Assembly (NCBI RefSeq): GCF_018141525.1
Contig: NZ_CP064655.1
Location: forward strand, 806,001 to 870,000
Length of the DNA: 64,000 bases
Direction: 5' to 3'
DNA from: Miltoncostaea marina
Lineage (GTDB): Bacteria; Actinomycetota; Thermoleophilia; Miltoncostaeales; Miltoncostaeaceae
Positions 27,476 through 35,001 of this stretch are shown in pieces; the first letter of the stretch is position 1, and every line of letters begins with the position of its first letter. The notes under the pieces were generated by a model, which was given only the letters and a program-made list of their open reading frames with translations, ran no database searches and was not told the origin of the DNA. The position numbers and the translations under genes are program-made.

Positions 27476-27880
27476 GTGCAGCGCTTCCCCCTGCGACGCA
27501 GCCCGTGGCTGCAGCCGATCCTGCTGAGCCTGGGCTCGCGCCGGCCCGAGGCGGTCGTCGACGGGGACCGGGTGCGCGTGCGCATGGGCCTGCACGGGGG
27601 CGCGGACATCCCCGTCTCGCAGGTCGCCCGCGTGGGCCGGATGCACTGGCCGTGGTGGGGCGGCGTCGGCGCGCGCATCGCGCGCGGCATGGTCGCGTTC
27701 GTGGCGCGGCCCGGGGAGGTCGTGGTGCTCGAGCTCGCCTCGCCGGTGCGCGTGCGGGCCCCGCTCGCCTGGAGCGCGGGGCGGGTCGGGATCGGCGTGG
27801 AGGACGCCGAGGGCTTCATGGCCGCCGTCGCCGAGGCGCGGTCGGCTGCGGGGCCGCCTCCCGCGGGGGAGGCGGGCTAG
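27476..27880 (+). CDS. Conserved hypothetical protein
   Basis: A 134-residue protein with a beta-rich middle (RPEAVVDGDRVRVRMGLHGG, IPVSQVARVGRMHWPWWGGV, GMVAFVARPGEVVVLELASP) resembling a PH-like or small beta-sheet domain. It opens with PLRRSPWLQPILLSLG. Similar proteins are widespread in actinobacteria with no known role; I do not recognise a named family with certainty. No membrane segment is convincing. It appears to be a single-gene unit with a leaderless start, followed 3 bases later by the converging VOC gene. Confidence 0.7.
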   Translation: MQRFPLRRSPWLQPILLSLGSRRPEAVVDGDRVRVRMGLHGGADIPVSQVARVGRMHWPWWGGVGARIARGMVAFVARPGEVVVLELASPVRVRAPLAWSAGRVGIGVEDAEGFMAAVAEARSAAGPPPAGEAG

Positions 27881-27883
27881 GCG

Positions 27884-28237
27884 CTACCGGGGCGGCTCCA
27901 GCGCGACGATCTCGTTGCCGTCGGGGTCGTGGAACTGCAGCATGCGCGCACCGCCCATGTCCTCGATCGGGCCGCGCTGCACGCCGTGCTCGGCGAGGCG
28001 GCGCTCCACCGCCTCGATGTCCGGCGCGCTCAGGATGACCGTGGCGCCGCCCTGGTGGGGGCGCGTGGCGAGCTCGCCGGAGAGGGCGAGTGTGGTGTCG
28101 CCGGCCCGGAGCTCGGTCCAGTCGTTGCCCTCGCGGCGGAGGACCTCCAGGCCGAGGACGCCCGAGTAGAACTCGACCGCCTTGTCCATGGAGCACACCT
28201 GGTAGAAGACGACGTCGACGCCGCTGAAGAGGCTCAT
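27884..28237 (-). CDS. VOC (glyoxalase/bleomycin-resistance) family protein
   Basis: A 117-residue protein with a vicinal-oxygen-chelate fold made of two beta-alpha-beta-beta-beta units. The features are VDVVFYQVCSMDKAVEFYSG and VLGLEVLRRE, then ERRLAEHGVQRGPIEDM, and the diagnostic end MLQFHDPDGNEIVALEPP. The typical metal-binding glutamate in the last strand is present. Specific chemistry (glyoxalase, dioxygenase or resistance protein) cannot be assigned. Confidence 0.88.
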   Translation of the reverse strand: MSLFSGVDVVFYQVCSMDKAVEFYSGVLGLEVLRREGNDWTELRAGDTTLALSGELATRPHQGGATVILSAPDIEAVERRLAEHGVQRGPIEDMGGARMLQFHDPDGNEIVALEPPR

Positions 28238-28265
28238 GGCGGCGAGTCTACCCGCGTGCGCGGGC

Positions 28266-28288
28266 GCCGGGCGGGCCGCCCGCCCGGC
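28266..28288 (-). terminator. Terminator hairpin on the minus strand
   Basis: A perfect 10-bp stem (28266-28275 with 28279-28288, GCCGGGCGGG and its complement) with a 3-base loop, downstream of the minus-strand gene ending at 28346 and upstream of the VOC gene. Confidence 0.55.
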
Positions 28289-28345
28289 CCGTCCGCCGCG
28301 GCCGCGTGGGCCGGTGCGGGGACGGGCCGGAGGTGGCGGCGCGCA

Positions 28346-28771
28346 TCACAGCGCCGCCACCCGGACCGACGTGCCGTCGCGGCCGGCGCGCTCGAGCGCG
28401 CTCTGGCGCAGCGCCTGGCAGACGCTGAGGGCGACCCGGTAGCCGGCGTCGGACTCGGCGCCGGTCATCACCATCGTGCCCGCCGGGCGGCCCGAGAGGG
28501 CGCGCACCAGCCGGCGCGGGGCGTCGGAGACGATCATCAGCGGCCGCTCGTCGGCCTGCAGGGCCTCGGTGACCCCGCGCCAGTCGGCCGACTCGTCGCG
28601 CAGGTCGACCATCACGATGTCGCCGGCGGCCGGCGGGATGCGGTGGGGGCGCGCCTCGGCGGCCATCACCACGTAGCCCAGGCGGGTGAGCGTCTGCTCG
28701 AGGGCGGAGCGCCCGGCCCCCTCGGGCCCGAGAACCAGGATCTGCATCGGCTGCATTTCAGGGAACCCCAT
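28346..28771 (-). CDS. Receiver-like domain protein, unknown function
   Basis: A 141-residue protein with alternating strands and helices. MQILVLGPEGAGRSALEQTL followed by LGYVVMAAE and DIVMVDLRDE suggests a degenerate response-regulator receiver or a P-loop-like fold, but neither a full Walker motif nor the receiver lysine and phospho-acceptor setting is convincing. The start may be the ATG at 28771 or the ATG at 28747 just before the first strand. It lies upstream of the VOC gene on the same strand. I do not assign a function. Confidence 0.6.
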   Translation of the reverse strand: MGFPEMQPMQILVLGPEGAGRSALEQTLTRLGYVVMAAEARPHRIPPAAGDIVMVDLRDESADWRGVTEALQADERPLMIVSDAPRRLVRALSGRPAGTMVMTGAESDAGYRVALSVCQALRQSALERAGRDGTSVRVAAL

Positions 28772-28865
28772 CTGTCGCGAAAGGTGGTGCGCCGGCGCGG
28801 GACGCGCGCGGCGCGGGACGCGATGCCCCGGTCCCGAGGCGCACCTCGGGCGGGGCGGGGGTCGC

Positions 28866-29819
28866 TCAGCCGGGCCTGCAGACCGCCGTGCCGTGGCCGG
28901 TGGAGTGGCGCAGCAGGCCGAGCGCCACCACGCGCTCGGACAGGCGGGGGCGCGGCGCGTAGAGCGCCGCGCTCAGCATGCCGACCAGCACGATCAGCAG
29001 CAGGGTGGTCGGGGGCGTGCCCGAGCCGGGCAGCACGTAGCCGGCCAGCACCGCCAGCAGGCTGGCGTTGCCGGCGTCGCCGACGGGCGCCACCAGGCGC
29101 GGGCCGGCGAGGGCGTCGGGGTCGAGGTCACCCGCGGCGGCCTGTGCGACGGCCGTGGCCGGCGGCGGCTCGACGGCGATCGGGCCGTCGAGCTGGGTGA
29201 GCGGGTTGGCCGCGCCGAACGCGTCGCGCTCGATGTGCGGCGGCGCCACCGCGGCGGCGGGCGCCACGGCCGGCTCCTCGGCCTTCGGGGCGGCCGGCGG
29301 GGCCGCGACCGGGGTGTCCGGGGTGGCGAGCTCGACGGCCGGCACCGGGTCCGCCACGGCGGGCGCCGGCGCGACGGCCGGGCCGGGCAGCGGCGGCAGC
29401 TTGACGACCTCGACGGCCCGCGGGGCGTCGGGGGCGAGGGGCAGCGGGCCCACCTGCACCGGTGCGACCGTGCCGCCGGGCTGCGGCGTCACCTCGCCGG
29501 CCGGCGCCGGCGGCGCCTGGGCGACGGGCGGCTGCTCGGACGGCGGCGGGGCCGGGGCCGGCGACGCGCCCCCGTCCTCGGCGGGCGGCGGGCCCTGGTC
29601 GACCGGGCCGGGGCCCTCGTCGGCGGGGGCCGGGGCGGGCTCGGCGGGCGGGGCCTCGTCGACCGGCGCGGGCGCCTCGTCGGTGAGCACGGGCGCCTGC
29701 TCGGCGGCGGCAGGTTCGGCCACCGCGAGCGCGGGAAGGACGAACGTCAGGCACAGTCCGACGACCGCGAGGAGCGGCCAGCGGGTGAGGAGTCGCCTGA
29801 GGGTTCGTGCCGAGCTCAT
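28866..29819 (-). CDS. Secreted or membrane-anchored Pro/Ala-rich protein
   Basis: A 317-residue protein. Residues 1-33 look like a signal peptide (basic start, hydrophobic LLAVVGLCLTFVLPALAVA). Residues 35-235 are low-complexity, rich in Pro, Ala, Glu and Val, with repeated EAPAPVDEAPP-type runs. Near residues 265-290 comes a second hydrophobic segment (PPTTLLLIVLVGMLSAALYA), followed by a short basic tail. This layout fits an envelope-spanning or surface-stalk protein anchored by a C-terminal membrane helix. I recognise no named family. It is transcribed away from the GerMN lipoprotein gene. Confidence 0.65.
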   Translation of the reverse strand: MSSARTLRRLLTRWPLLAVVGLCLTFVLPALAVAEPAAAEQAPVLTDEAPAPVDEAPPAEPAPAPADEGPGPVDQGPPPAEDGGASPAPAPPPSEQPPVAQAPPAPAGEVTPQPGGTVAPVQVGPLPLAPDAPRAVEVVKLPPLPGPAVAPAPAVADPVPAVELATPDTPVAAPPAAPKAEEPAVAPAAAVAPPHIERDAFGAANPLTQLDGPIAVEPPPATAVAQAAAGDLDPDALAGPRLVAPVGDAGNASLLAVLAGYVLPGSGTPPTTLLLIVLVGMLSAALYAPRPRLSERVVALGLLRHSTGHGTAVCRPG

Positions 29820-29941
29820 CGGGGAATCGCCGGAATCACCATTCTGAGAGGGATCTGCGGCGAGAGTCCCGCAGGCGTGCGCAACATACATCGGCCCCCT
29901 GACAGTCGGAAAGGGGGCGTGACACATGATCCCTCGGAAGG

Positions 29942-30616
29942 GTGATGCGAGTGCTCGGACGGATGAATCGAACGGGACCGGCGGCGCGGGCGCGGGTGGC
30001 CCTCGCGGCGGCCGCCTGCGCCCTCGCGGCGACCGCCGCCGCGGGGTGCGGGGACGACGACGGGGCGCAGGCCACGACGCCGGCGACGACCGCGGCGACC
30101 ACCGCCGGGACGGCGACCGCGACGGCGCCCGCGCCGACCGCGGGGACGGCGCCCGCGCCGCCCGCGACGGCGCCCGCGCCGCCCGCCGCGACCGCGCCGG
30201 TGCGGCTGTGGTTCGCGGACGCCGACGGGGCGCTGCGCGCCGAGACGCGCGAGGCGCCGAGCACCGGCGACCCGCTGGCGGACGCGATGGCGGCGCTCGC
30301 CGAGGGCCCGGACGACCCGGCGCTGCTGCCGGCCCTGCCCGAGGGCACGACGGTGCTCGGCACGTCGGTGGCCGGCGACGAGGCCCGCGTCGACCTGAGC
30401 GGCGAGTTCGAGCGCGGCTACCCGCAGGGGTCGGCGGCGGAGCTCGCGACCGTCGGGCCGATCGTGCGCACCGCGGCCGAGGCCTCGGGGGCCGCGCGGG
30501 TGCGCATCCTCGTGGAGGGCCGCGTGCCCGCGCCGACGGGGACCAACTTCGACTTCTCGCGGCCGTTCGCGCCGGGGGACCTGCCGGCGACCGGCGACCA
30601 CCAGCCGGAGCCGTGA
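29942..30616 (+). CDS. GerMN-domain lipoprotein
   Basis: A 224-residue putative lipoprotein. A signal peptide ends in a lipobox (ATAAAGC, cysteine near residue 36) followed by an acidic Thr/Ala/Pro-rich linker. From about residue 85 the protein carries a GerMN-like domain: VRLWFADADGALRAETR, LADAMAALAEGP, LLPALPEGTTVLGTSVAGDE, ARVDLSGEFERG and VRILVEGR. GerMN domains occur in spore germination protein GerM and in many actinobacterial lipoproteins that probably contact cell-wall material. GTG 29942 and ATG 29945 are equivalent starts behind GGAAGG. Confidence 0.82.
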   Translation: MMRVLGRMNRTGPAARARVALAAAACALAATAAAGCGDDDGAQATTPATTAATTAGTATATAPAPTAGTAPAPPATAPAPPAATAPVRLWFADADGALRAETREAPSTGDPLADAMAALAEGPDDPALLPALPEGTTVLGTSVAGDEARVDLSGEFERGYPQGSAAELATVGPIVRTAAEASGAARVRILVEGRVPAPTGTNFDFSRPFAPGDLPATGDHQPEP

Positions 30617-30647
30617 CGGCGGAGGCCGCCGTTAGCATCGCCCTTCG

Positions 30648-32495
30648 GTGCCTGGCGCGGCTCAACTCCCACTCCCGCTGCCCGCCCCCCAGCCGGGGGC
30701 CGAGGGCGCCGACTCGCTGCCCGACCGGCTCTGCGCCCTGCTCGCCCGGCGCGGGCGCCCGCTGGAGGTGGGGCACGTGGCCGCCCAGCTGCTGCGCCTG
30801 CGCCAGTGCCCGGAGCGCCTGCAGCGGCGGCTGGTGGCCGAGATCGTGGAGGGCGACCCGCGGCTGGCCTGGCTCGGGCGCGACCTCGTGGGCCTCGCGC
30901 CCGAGAACTGGTCCACCGCGGAGCTGGGCGAGGCCACCTTCTGCGTCGTCGACCTCGAGACCACCGGCGGCTCGCCCGGCAGCTCGAAGGTCACCGAGAT
31001 CGGCGCGGTCAGGGTGCGGGGGCTGCGGATCGAGGAGCGCTTCGCCACGCTGGTCAACCCGGGGCGTCCGATCCCGGGGGTCGTCAGCGACCTGACCGGC
31101 ATCGACGACGCGATGGTGGCGGCGGCGCCCGACATCGCCGACGCGCTGCCGCTGCTGGTGGAGTTCGCGGGCGGCGACGTGCTCGTGGCCCACAACGCGC
31201 CCTTCGACCTGCGGTTCCTCAACTACGAGCGGCGCCGCCTGACCGGGCGCTACTTCACCCAGCCGTGGCTCGACACGCTCACGCTCGCCCGGCGCCTGCT
31301 CGACGGCCGGGTGCCGCGGCACGACCTGCTGACGCTCGCCACGTGGGCCGACACGGCGGTGCGCCCGGTCCACCGCGCCCTGCCCGACGCCGAGGCGACG
31401 GCCGAGCTGCTCGTCGTCTTCGTGGGGATGCTGGCCGAGCGCGGCATCTCCACCCTCGAGCGGGCCGTCGCCTTCGGCGGCGTGGGCGGCGCCCGGCACG
31501 CCTACAAGCTGGCGCTGGCGGAGACCCTGCCCCCGTCGCCGGGCGTGTACCTGATGCGCGACCGCGACGGCGAGGCGCTCTACGTCGGCAAGGCGGGGAA
31601 CCTGCGACGGCGGGTGCGGGCGTACTTCGGCCCGGGCGGCCGGCACGGGCGGCTCATCGGCCGCGCCCTCGAGCGCTTGGAGACCATCGATCACGAGACG
31701 TGCGGGTCGGAGTTCGCCGCCCTGCTGCGCGAGGACCGGCTCATCAAGGAGCTGCGCCCGCCGTGCAACCGGCGCGGCACGTCGGCGCCGGGGCGCTATC
31801 TGCGGCTGGCCGGCGGCCGCCTGCAGGTGGTCGGCGCCGTGCGCGACGACGGCGCGCGCTACTTCGGCCCGGTGCGGTCGCAGCGCCTGCTGCGCGACGG
31901 GGTCGCCGCGCTGCGCGAGCTCTACCCGCTCGACTCGCCCGACCCGGCGGAGCGCGAGCGGGCCGCCGAGGCGCTCGCCGCCGCCCTCGACGGCGAGCCC
32001 GCCGCCCTCGGCGGGCTGGCGGTGCTGCTCGGCGCCGCGCTCGCGGCGGGCGCCCTCGGGATGGACCGCGACGAGCCCCACGACGCGCCGCGCGCCGCGC
32101 TCGGCCTGCTGACGGCGGTCGCCCGGGCCCGCAGGGCCGCCACCCGCACGGCGGTGATCGTGGAGCCGTGCCAGGCCGGCGCCGAGGTCTTCTTCGTGGC
32201 CGGCGGGGTCGTGCGCCACCGGGTGGAGGTGGACGCGGCCGGCTGGGCGGCGCCGGTGCGCGAGGGCCTGCGGGCGCTGCGCCGCCACGCGCGGCGGGCC
32301 TCGCTGCTCGCCGCCGACGCCCTCGACGAGGCCGCGATCGTGGAGGAGCGCCTGCGCCGGCGCCGCGACGCGCCGGGCACGCTGCCCCTCGCGCCGGGCT
32401 GGCGCACGGCCGCGGCGCTGGAGGAGATCGGCCGAGCGGTGGCCGCGGCCGCCGCGGTCGGGGGGCCGCCGGACGAGGAGCCCGCGGCGGCGTGA
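30648..32495 (+). CDS. DEDDh exonuclease fused to GIY-YIG nuclease domain
   Basis: A 615-residue two-nuclease protein. A variable N-terminal part (1-95) is followed by a DnaQ-like 3'-5' exonuclease domain with VVDLETTGG near residue 101, HNAPFDLRF near 185 and HRALPDAEAT near 243, giving the full DEDDh set. A UvrC-type GIY-YIG domain begins near 296 (SPGVYLMRDRDGEALYVGKA, GNLRRRVRAYF). The last 240 residues are mostly helical and alanine-rich. Such fusions are known in actinobacteria as DEDD exonuclease/UvrC-N proteins; a role in DNA repair or processing is likely but undefined. The start is GTG 30648, close behind a TAGCAT box. It overlaps the next gene by 4 bases. Confidence 0.9.
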   Translation: MPGAAQLPLPLPAPQPGAEGADSLPDRLCALLARRGRPLEVGHVAAQLLRLRQCPERLQRRLVAEIVEGDPRLAWLGRDLVGLAPENWSTAELGEATFCVVDLETTGGSPGSSKVTEIGAVRVRGLRIEERFATLVNPGRPIPGVVSDLTGIDDAMVAAAPDIADALPLLVEFAGGDVLVAHNAPFDLRFLNYERRRLTGRYFTQPWLDTLTLARRLLDGRVPRHDLLTLATWADTAVRPVHRALPDAEATAELLVVFVGMLAERGISTLERAVAFGGVGGARHAYKLALAETLPPSPGVYLMRDRDGEALYVGKAGNLRRRVRAYFGPGGRHGRLIGRALERLETIDHETCGSEFAALLREDRLIKELRPPCNRRGTSAPGRYLRLAGGRLQVVGAVRDDGARYFGPVRSQRLLRDGVAALRELYPLDSPDPAERERAAEALAAALDGEPAALGGLAVLLGAALAAGALGMDRDEPHDAPRAALGLLTAVARARRAATRTAVIVEPCQAGAEVFFVAGGVVRHRVEVDAAGWAAPVREGLRALRRHARRASLLAADALDEAAIVEERLRRRRDAPGTLPLAPGWRTAAALEEIGRAVAAAAAVGGPPDEEPAAA

Positions 32496-33481
32496 TCCGC
32501 GCGGCGGCCGCCCTGGCGCTGACCGGCCGCTACGGGCCGCTCGGGCGCCAGGCGGCGGCCGGGCTGCGCGCCTGGGCCGCGGCGGCGGGCGTGCGCCTGC
32601 GGCTGGAGGACGACCGCAGCGACCCGGAGCGCAGCGGCCGGCTGACCGCGGCCCTGGCCTCGTCGGCGGACCTGCTGTTCGGCCCCTACGGCAGCGGCCC
32701 CGGCCGCGCCGCCGCGCGCGCGATGGCGGGCCGCCCCGAGGTGGTGTGGAACCACGGCGCCGCCGAGGTGCCGCGCACCGGCGCCCGGGTGGTCGATGTG
32801 ATCGGCCCCGCGGGCTCGTACTGGCGCGGCCTGCCCGCCGCGCTCGCCGCCGCCGAGGGCGGCGGCGAGCCGGTGGCGCTGGTGCGGGCGCCCGGCGGGT
32901 TCGGGGCCGCCGTCGCGGCCGGCGCCCGTCGCGCCCTGGCCGCGGCGGGCCGGCCGCCCGTGGCCGAACTGGCGCTCGCCCCGGCCGACCCCGGCGCGGC
33001 CGTGGCCGGCGCGCTGGCCGCCGGCGCCGGGTGGGTGGCCGGCGGCGGACGCATGGAGGACGACCTGGCGCTCGCCCGGGCGGCCGCCGGCGCGGGGCTG
33101 CGCGCGGCCCTGGTGGTGTGCGGCGTGGCAGCCCTCGGCGAGGAGCTCGGCGAGCGCGCCGCCGGCTGGCTCGGCCCCGTCGCCTGGGACGGCGTCGCGA
33201 CCGGGCCGGTGGCGCCGCCGGCCGGCTGCGACTACCCGGCCGCCCAGGCGATCGGGGCGGGCTGCGTGGCCCTGGAGGCGCTCCGCGCCGCCGGCTCGGC
33301 CGCGCCCGACGCCCTCTGGGCCGCCGCCCGCGCCCTGCGCACGCGGACCATCATCGGGCCGTTCGCCGTCGACGCGGAGGGCCGCCAGGTGGCCCACTCG
33401 CCGTCGATCGTGCGGTGGGAGCGGGCGGCGGGCGGCGTGCGCAGGGTCGTCGTGTGGCGCCCGCCGCCGCCGGGGCCGTGA
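32492..33481 (+). CDS. Periplasmic-binding-protein-like protein without signal peptide
   Basis: A 329-residue protein with the two-lobed fold of type I (branched-chain amino acid type) binding proteins: AALALTGRYGPLGRQAAAGL at the start, LLFGPYGSG near residue 68, PEVVWNHGAAEVPR, and late IIGPFAVDAEGRQVAHSPSI then RRVVVWRPP. There is no signal peptide, lipobox or membrane helix, so it is predicted cytoplasmic. It overlaps the exonuclease gene by 4 bases. A regulatory or ligand-sensing role is possible, but nothing here shows the ligand. No transporter genes are adjacent. Confidence 0.72.
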   Translation: MIRAAAALALTGRYGPLGRQAAAGLRAWAAAAGVRLRLEDDRSDPERSGRLTAALASSADLLFGPYGSGPGRAAARAMAGRPEVVWNHGAAEVPRTGARVVDVIGPAGSYWRGLPAALAAAEGGGEPVALVRAPGGFGAAVAAGARRALAAAGRPPVAELALAPADPGAAVAGALAAGAGWVAGGGRMEDDLALARAAAGAGLRAALVVCGVAALGEELGERAAGWLGPVAWDGVATGPVAPPAGCDYPAAQAIGAGCVALEALRAAGSAAPDALWAAARALRTRTIIGPFAVDAEGRQVAHSPSIVRWERAAGGVRRVVVWRPPPPGP

Positions 33482-33495
33482 GAGACTCCCCCGCC

Positions 33496-34299
33496 GTGGA
33501 GGGCCTGGAGGGGGACGAGGACGCGACGGCGGTCGACCGCCTGCTCCGGTGGTTCGCGCGCGAGGGCGCGGACCTGCCGTGGCGGCGCACCCGCGACCGC
33601 TACGCCGTGCTCGTGGCGGAGACCCAGCTGCAGTCGACCCAGGTCGCCCGGGTGGTGCCGTACTACGTCGCCTTCATGGGGCGCTGGCCCACGCCCGCCG
33701 ACCTCGCCGCGGCCCCCCTCGGCGAGGTGCTCGCGCGGTGGCAGGGGCTCGGCTTCCCGCGACGGGCCCGCAACCTGCAGCGCGCCGCCGCGCTCGTCGC
33801 GGAGCACGGCTGGCCTCCGGCCGGGCGGCTCACCGACCTGCCGGGCGTCGGGCCGTACACCGCGGCCGCCATCCGCTGCTTCGCCGACGGCGAGGACGTG
33901 CTGCCGCGCGACGTCAACGCCGACCGCGTGGTGGCCCGCCGCTTCCCCCGCGGCTGGCCCGGCGCGCCCGGGCGCGGCTGGGAGGCGGGGCAGGCGGTGA
34001 TGGACCTCGGCCGCACCTGGTGCACGGCGCGGGCGCCGCGCTGCGACTCGGGCTGCCCCATGCGCGAGGGCTGCCCGGCGGCCGCCGCCGGCACCGTGGC
34101 GGCGGTCACGCCCCCGCGCCGGGCGCAGGGCCGCTACGCCGGCTCGATGCGCCAGCGGCGCGGCGCGCTGCTGCGCGAGCTGGCCACGAGCGGCTCGGTC
34201 AGCGCGCGCCGCGACGCCGAGGCGGCGGACAGCCTCGTGGCGGACGGGCTCGCGGGGCGGCGGGGCGGGCGCCTGGTGCCGGCGGGGGCGGGCCGGTGA
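33496..34299 (+). CDS. mutY: A/G-specific adenine DNA glycosylase (short MutY)
   Basis: Removes adenine mispaired with 8-oxoguanine. It has 267 residues. The helix-hairpin-helix-GPD core shows LPWRRTRDRYAVLVAETQLQ with the catalytic glutamate, the hairpin LTDLPGVGPYTAAAIRCFA, and LPRDVNADRVVARRF with the catalytic aspartate. The iron-sulphur cysteines are spaced C-X6-C-X3-C-X5-C, one residue longer in the middle than the usual X2. The C-terminal MutT-like domain of classical MutY is absent; a short helical tail replaces it, and a separate Nudix gene overlaps the stop by 4 bases. The start is GTG 33496. Confidence 0.9.
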   Translation: MEGLEGDEDATAVDRLLRWFAREGADLPWRRTRDRYAVLVAETQLQSTQVARVVPYYVAFMGRWPTPADLAAAPLGEVLARWQGLGFPRRARNLQRAAALVAEHGWPPAGRLTDLPGVGPYTAAAIRCFADGEDVLPRDVNADRVVARRFPRGWPGAPGRGWEAGQAVMDLGRTWCTARAPRCDSGCPMREGCPAAAAGTVAAVTPPRRAQGRYAGSMRQRRGALLRELATSGSVSARRDAEAADSLVADGLAGRRGGRLVPAGAGR

Positions 34300-34682
34300 G
34301 CCGGTCCCAGGTGGTCGTGGCGGCGGTCATCGAGCGCGGCGGGCGCGTGCTGGTGAGCCAGCGCGGCCCGGGCGTGGGCCAGCCGGGGCGCTGGGAGTTC
34401 CCGGGCGGCAAGCGCGAGCGCGGCGAGGACGACGCGACCGCCCTGCGCCGCGAGCTGCGCGAGGAGCTCGGCGTGGAGCTCGAGGTGGGTCCGCTGCTGT
34501 GGACGGCCCGGGCCGGGCCGCTCGTGCTGCGGTTCTTCCGCTGCGACTGGCTGCCGGGGCAGCGGCCGCGTCCGCACGGCAGCGAGCAGTTCCGGTGGGT
34601 GCGGCGGGAGGACCTGCCGGCGCTGCGCTTCCCGCCGGCCGACGCCCCCCTGGTCGCCGCCCTGGCGGAGGGGCGCGTCTAG
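34296..34682 (+). CDS. mutT: Nudix hydrolase, MutT-like (8-oxo-dGTP diphosphatase)
   Basis: A 128-residue Nudix protein. The complete Nudix box G-X5-E-X7-REL-X-EELGV (from GKRERGEDD to REELGV) follows the usual WEFPGG motif, as in MutT enzymes that sanitise 8-oxo-dGTP. VVVAAVIERGGRVLVSQRGP opens the fold and QFRWVRREDLPALRFPPAD closes it. Overlap of its GTG start with the mutY stop (GTGA) makes a two-gene unit against oxidised guanine. The assignment to MutT rather than another Nudix class rests on this context and the motif set. Confidence 0.86.
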   Translation: MSRSQVVVAAVIERGGRVLVSQRGPGVGQPGRWEFPGGKRERGEDDATALRRELREELGVELEVGPLLWTARAGPLVLRFFRCDWLPGQRPRPHGSEQFRWVRREDLPALRFPPADAPLVAALAEGRV

Positions 34683-34689
34683 CGCCGGG

Positions 34690-34703
34690 CCGGCCCCGGC
34701 CGG
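34690..34703 (+). terminator. Candidate terminator after mutT
   Basis: CCGGCC-CC-GGCCGG at 34690-34703, 7 bases after the mutT stop, followed by further GC-rich inverted repeats up to about 34745. No T-tract. Confidence 0.4.
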
Positions 34704-34763
34704 AGGGGCGCGCCGCGTCCCGCGGGGCGCCGCCCGCGGCGCGGGGGCGCTTGTGCGGCCGGG

Positions 34764-34787
34764 TAGACTCCCGGGTCGACCCGGGAG
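34764..34787 (+). promoter_or_regulatory. -10 box followed by a 20-base perfect palindrome
   Basis: TAGACT at 34764-34769 is the -10 box (same GGGTAGACT context as before rplY and eno). Directly on it lies a perfect 20-base palindrome, 34768-34787 (CTCCCGGGTC and its complement), which ends 7 bases before the ATG at 34795 and takes in GGGAG. It could act as an operator at the transcription start or as a 5' hairpin hiding the ribosome site. Confidence 0.5.
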
Positions 34788-34794
34788 GTGGGAG

Positions 34795-35001
34795 ATGGCG
34801 AAGGCAAAGCGGCAGCGGCGCAACAGCATCCGGACGATGTCGGCGGACGCGTCCGCGCTTGACGCCCTCGAGTCGCTGGAGCGCGCCGAGCGCTCGGCGT
34901 CGGTCGAGCCGGCCGGCGACAGCGGTCCCGCCGCCAGCGAGGAGCCGCGCGAGGACGACGACCCGCGCGCGGTGGCCGCGGGCGAGCCGGGCCGGGACTA
35001 G
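34795..35001 (+). CDS. Small charged protein, 68 residues, hypothetical
   Basis: Starts at ATG 34795 behind GGGAGGTGGGAG. The N-terminus is very basic (MAKAKRQRRNSIRTMS); the remainder is acidic and low-complexity (ESLERAERSASVEPAGD, EEPREDDDPRAVAAGE). This polarity suggests a nucleic-acid or ribosome-binding head and a disordered tail. I do not recognise a family. The stop codon shares the CTAG tetranucleotide with the stop of the converging phoU gene. A promoter with a palindrome lies just upstream. Confidence 0.6.
   Translation: MAKAKRQRRNSIRTMSADASALDALESLERAERSASVEPAGDSGPAASEEPREDDDPRAVAAGEPGRD

Noticed and set aside
29820-32288. Upstream extension of the minus-strand Pro/Ala-rich protein to 1140 codons
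   Set aside because: The extension runs antisense to the GerMN and exonuclease genes; the signal peptide right after the ATG at 29819 marks the true start.
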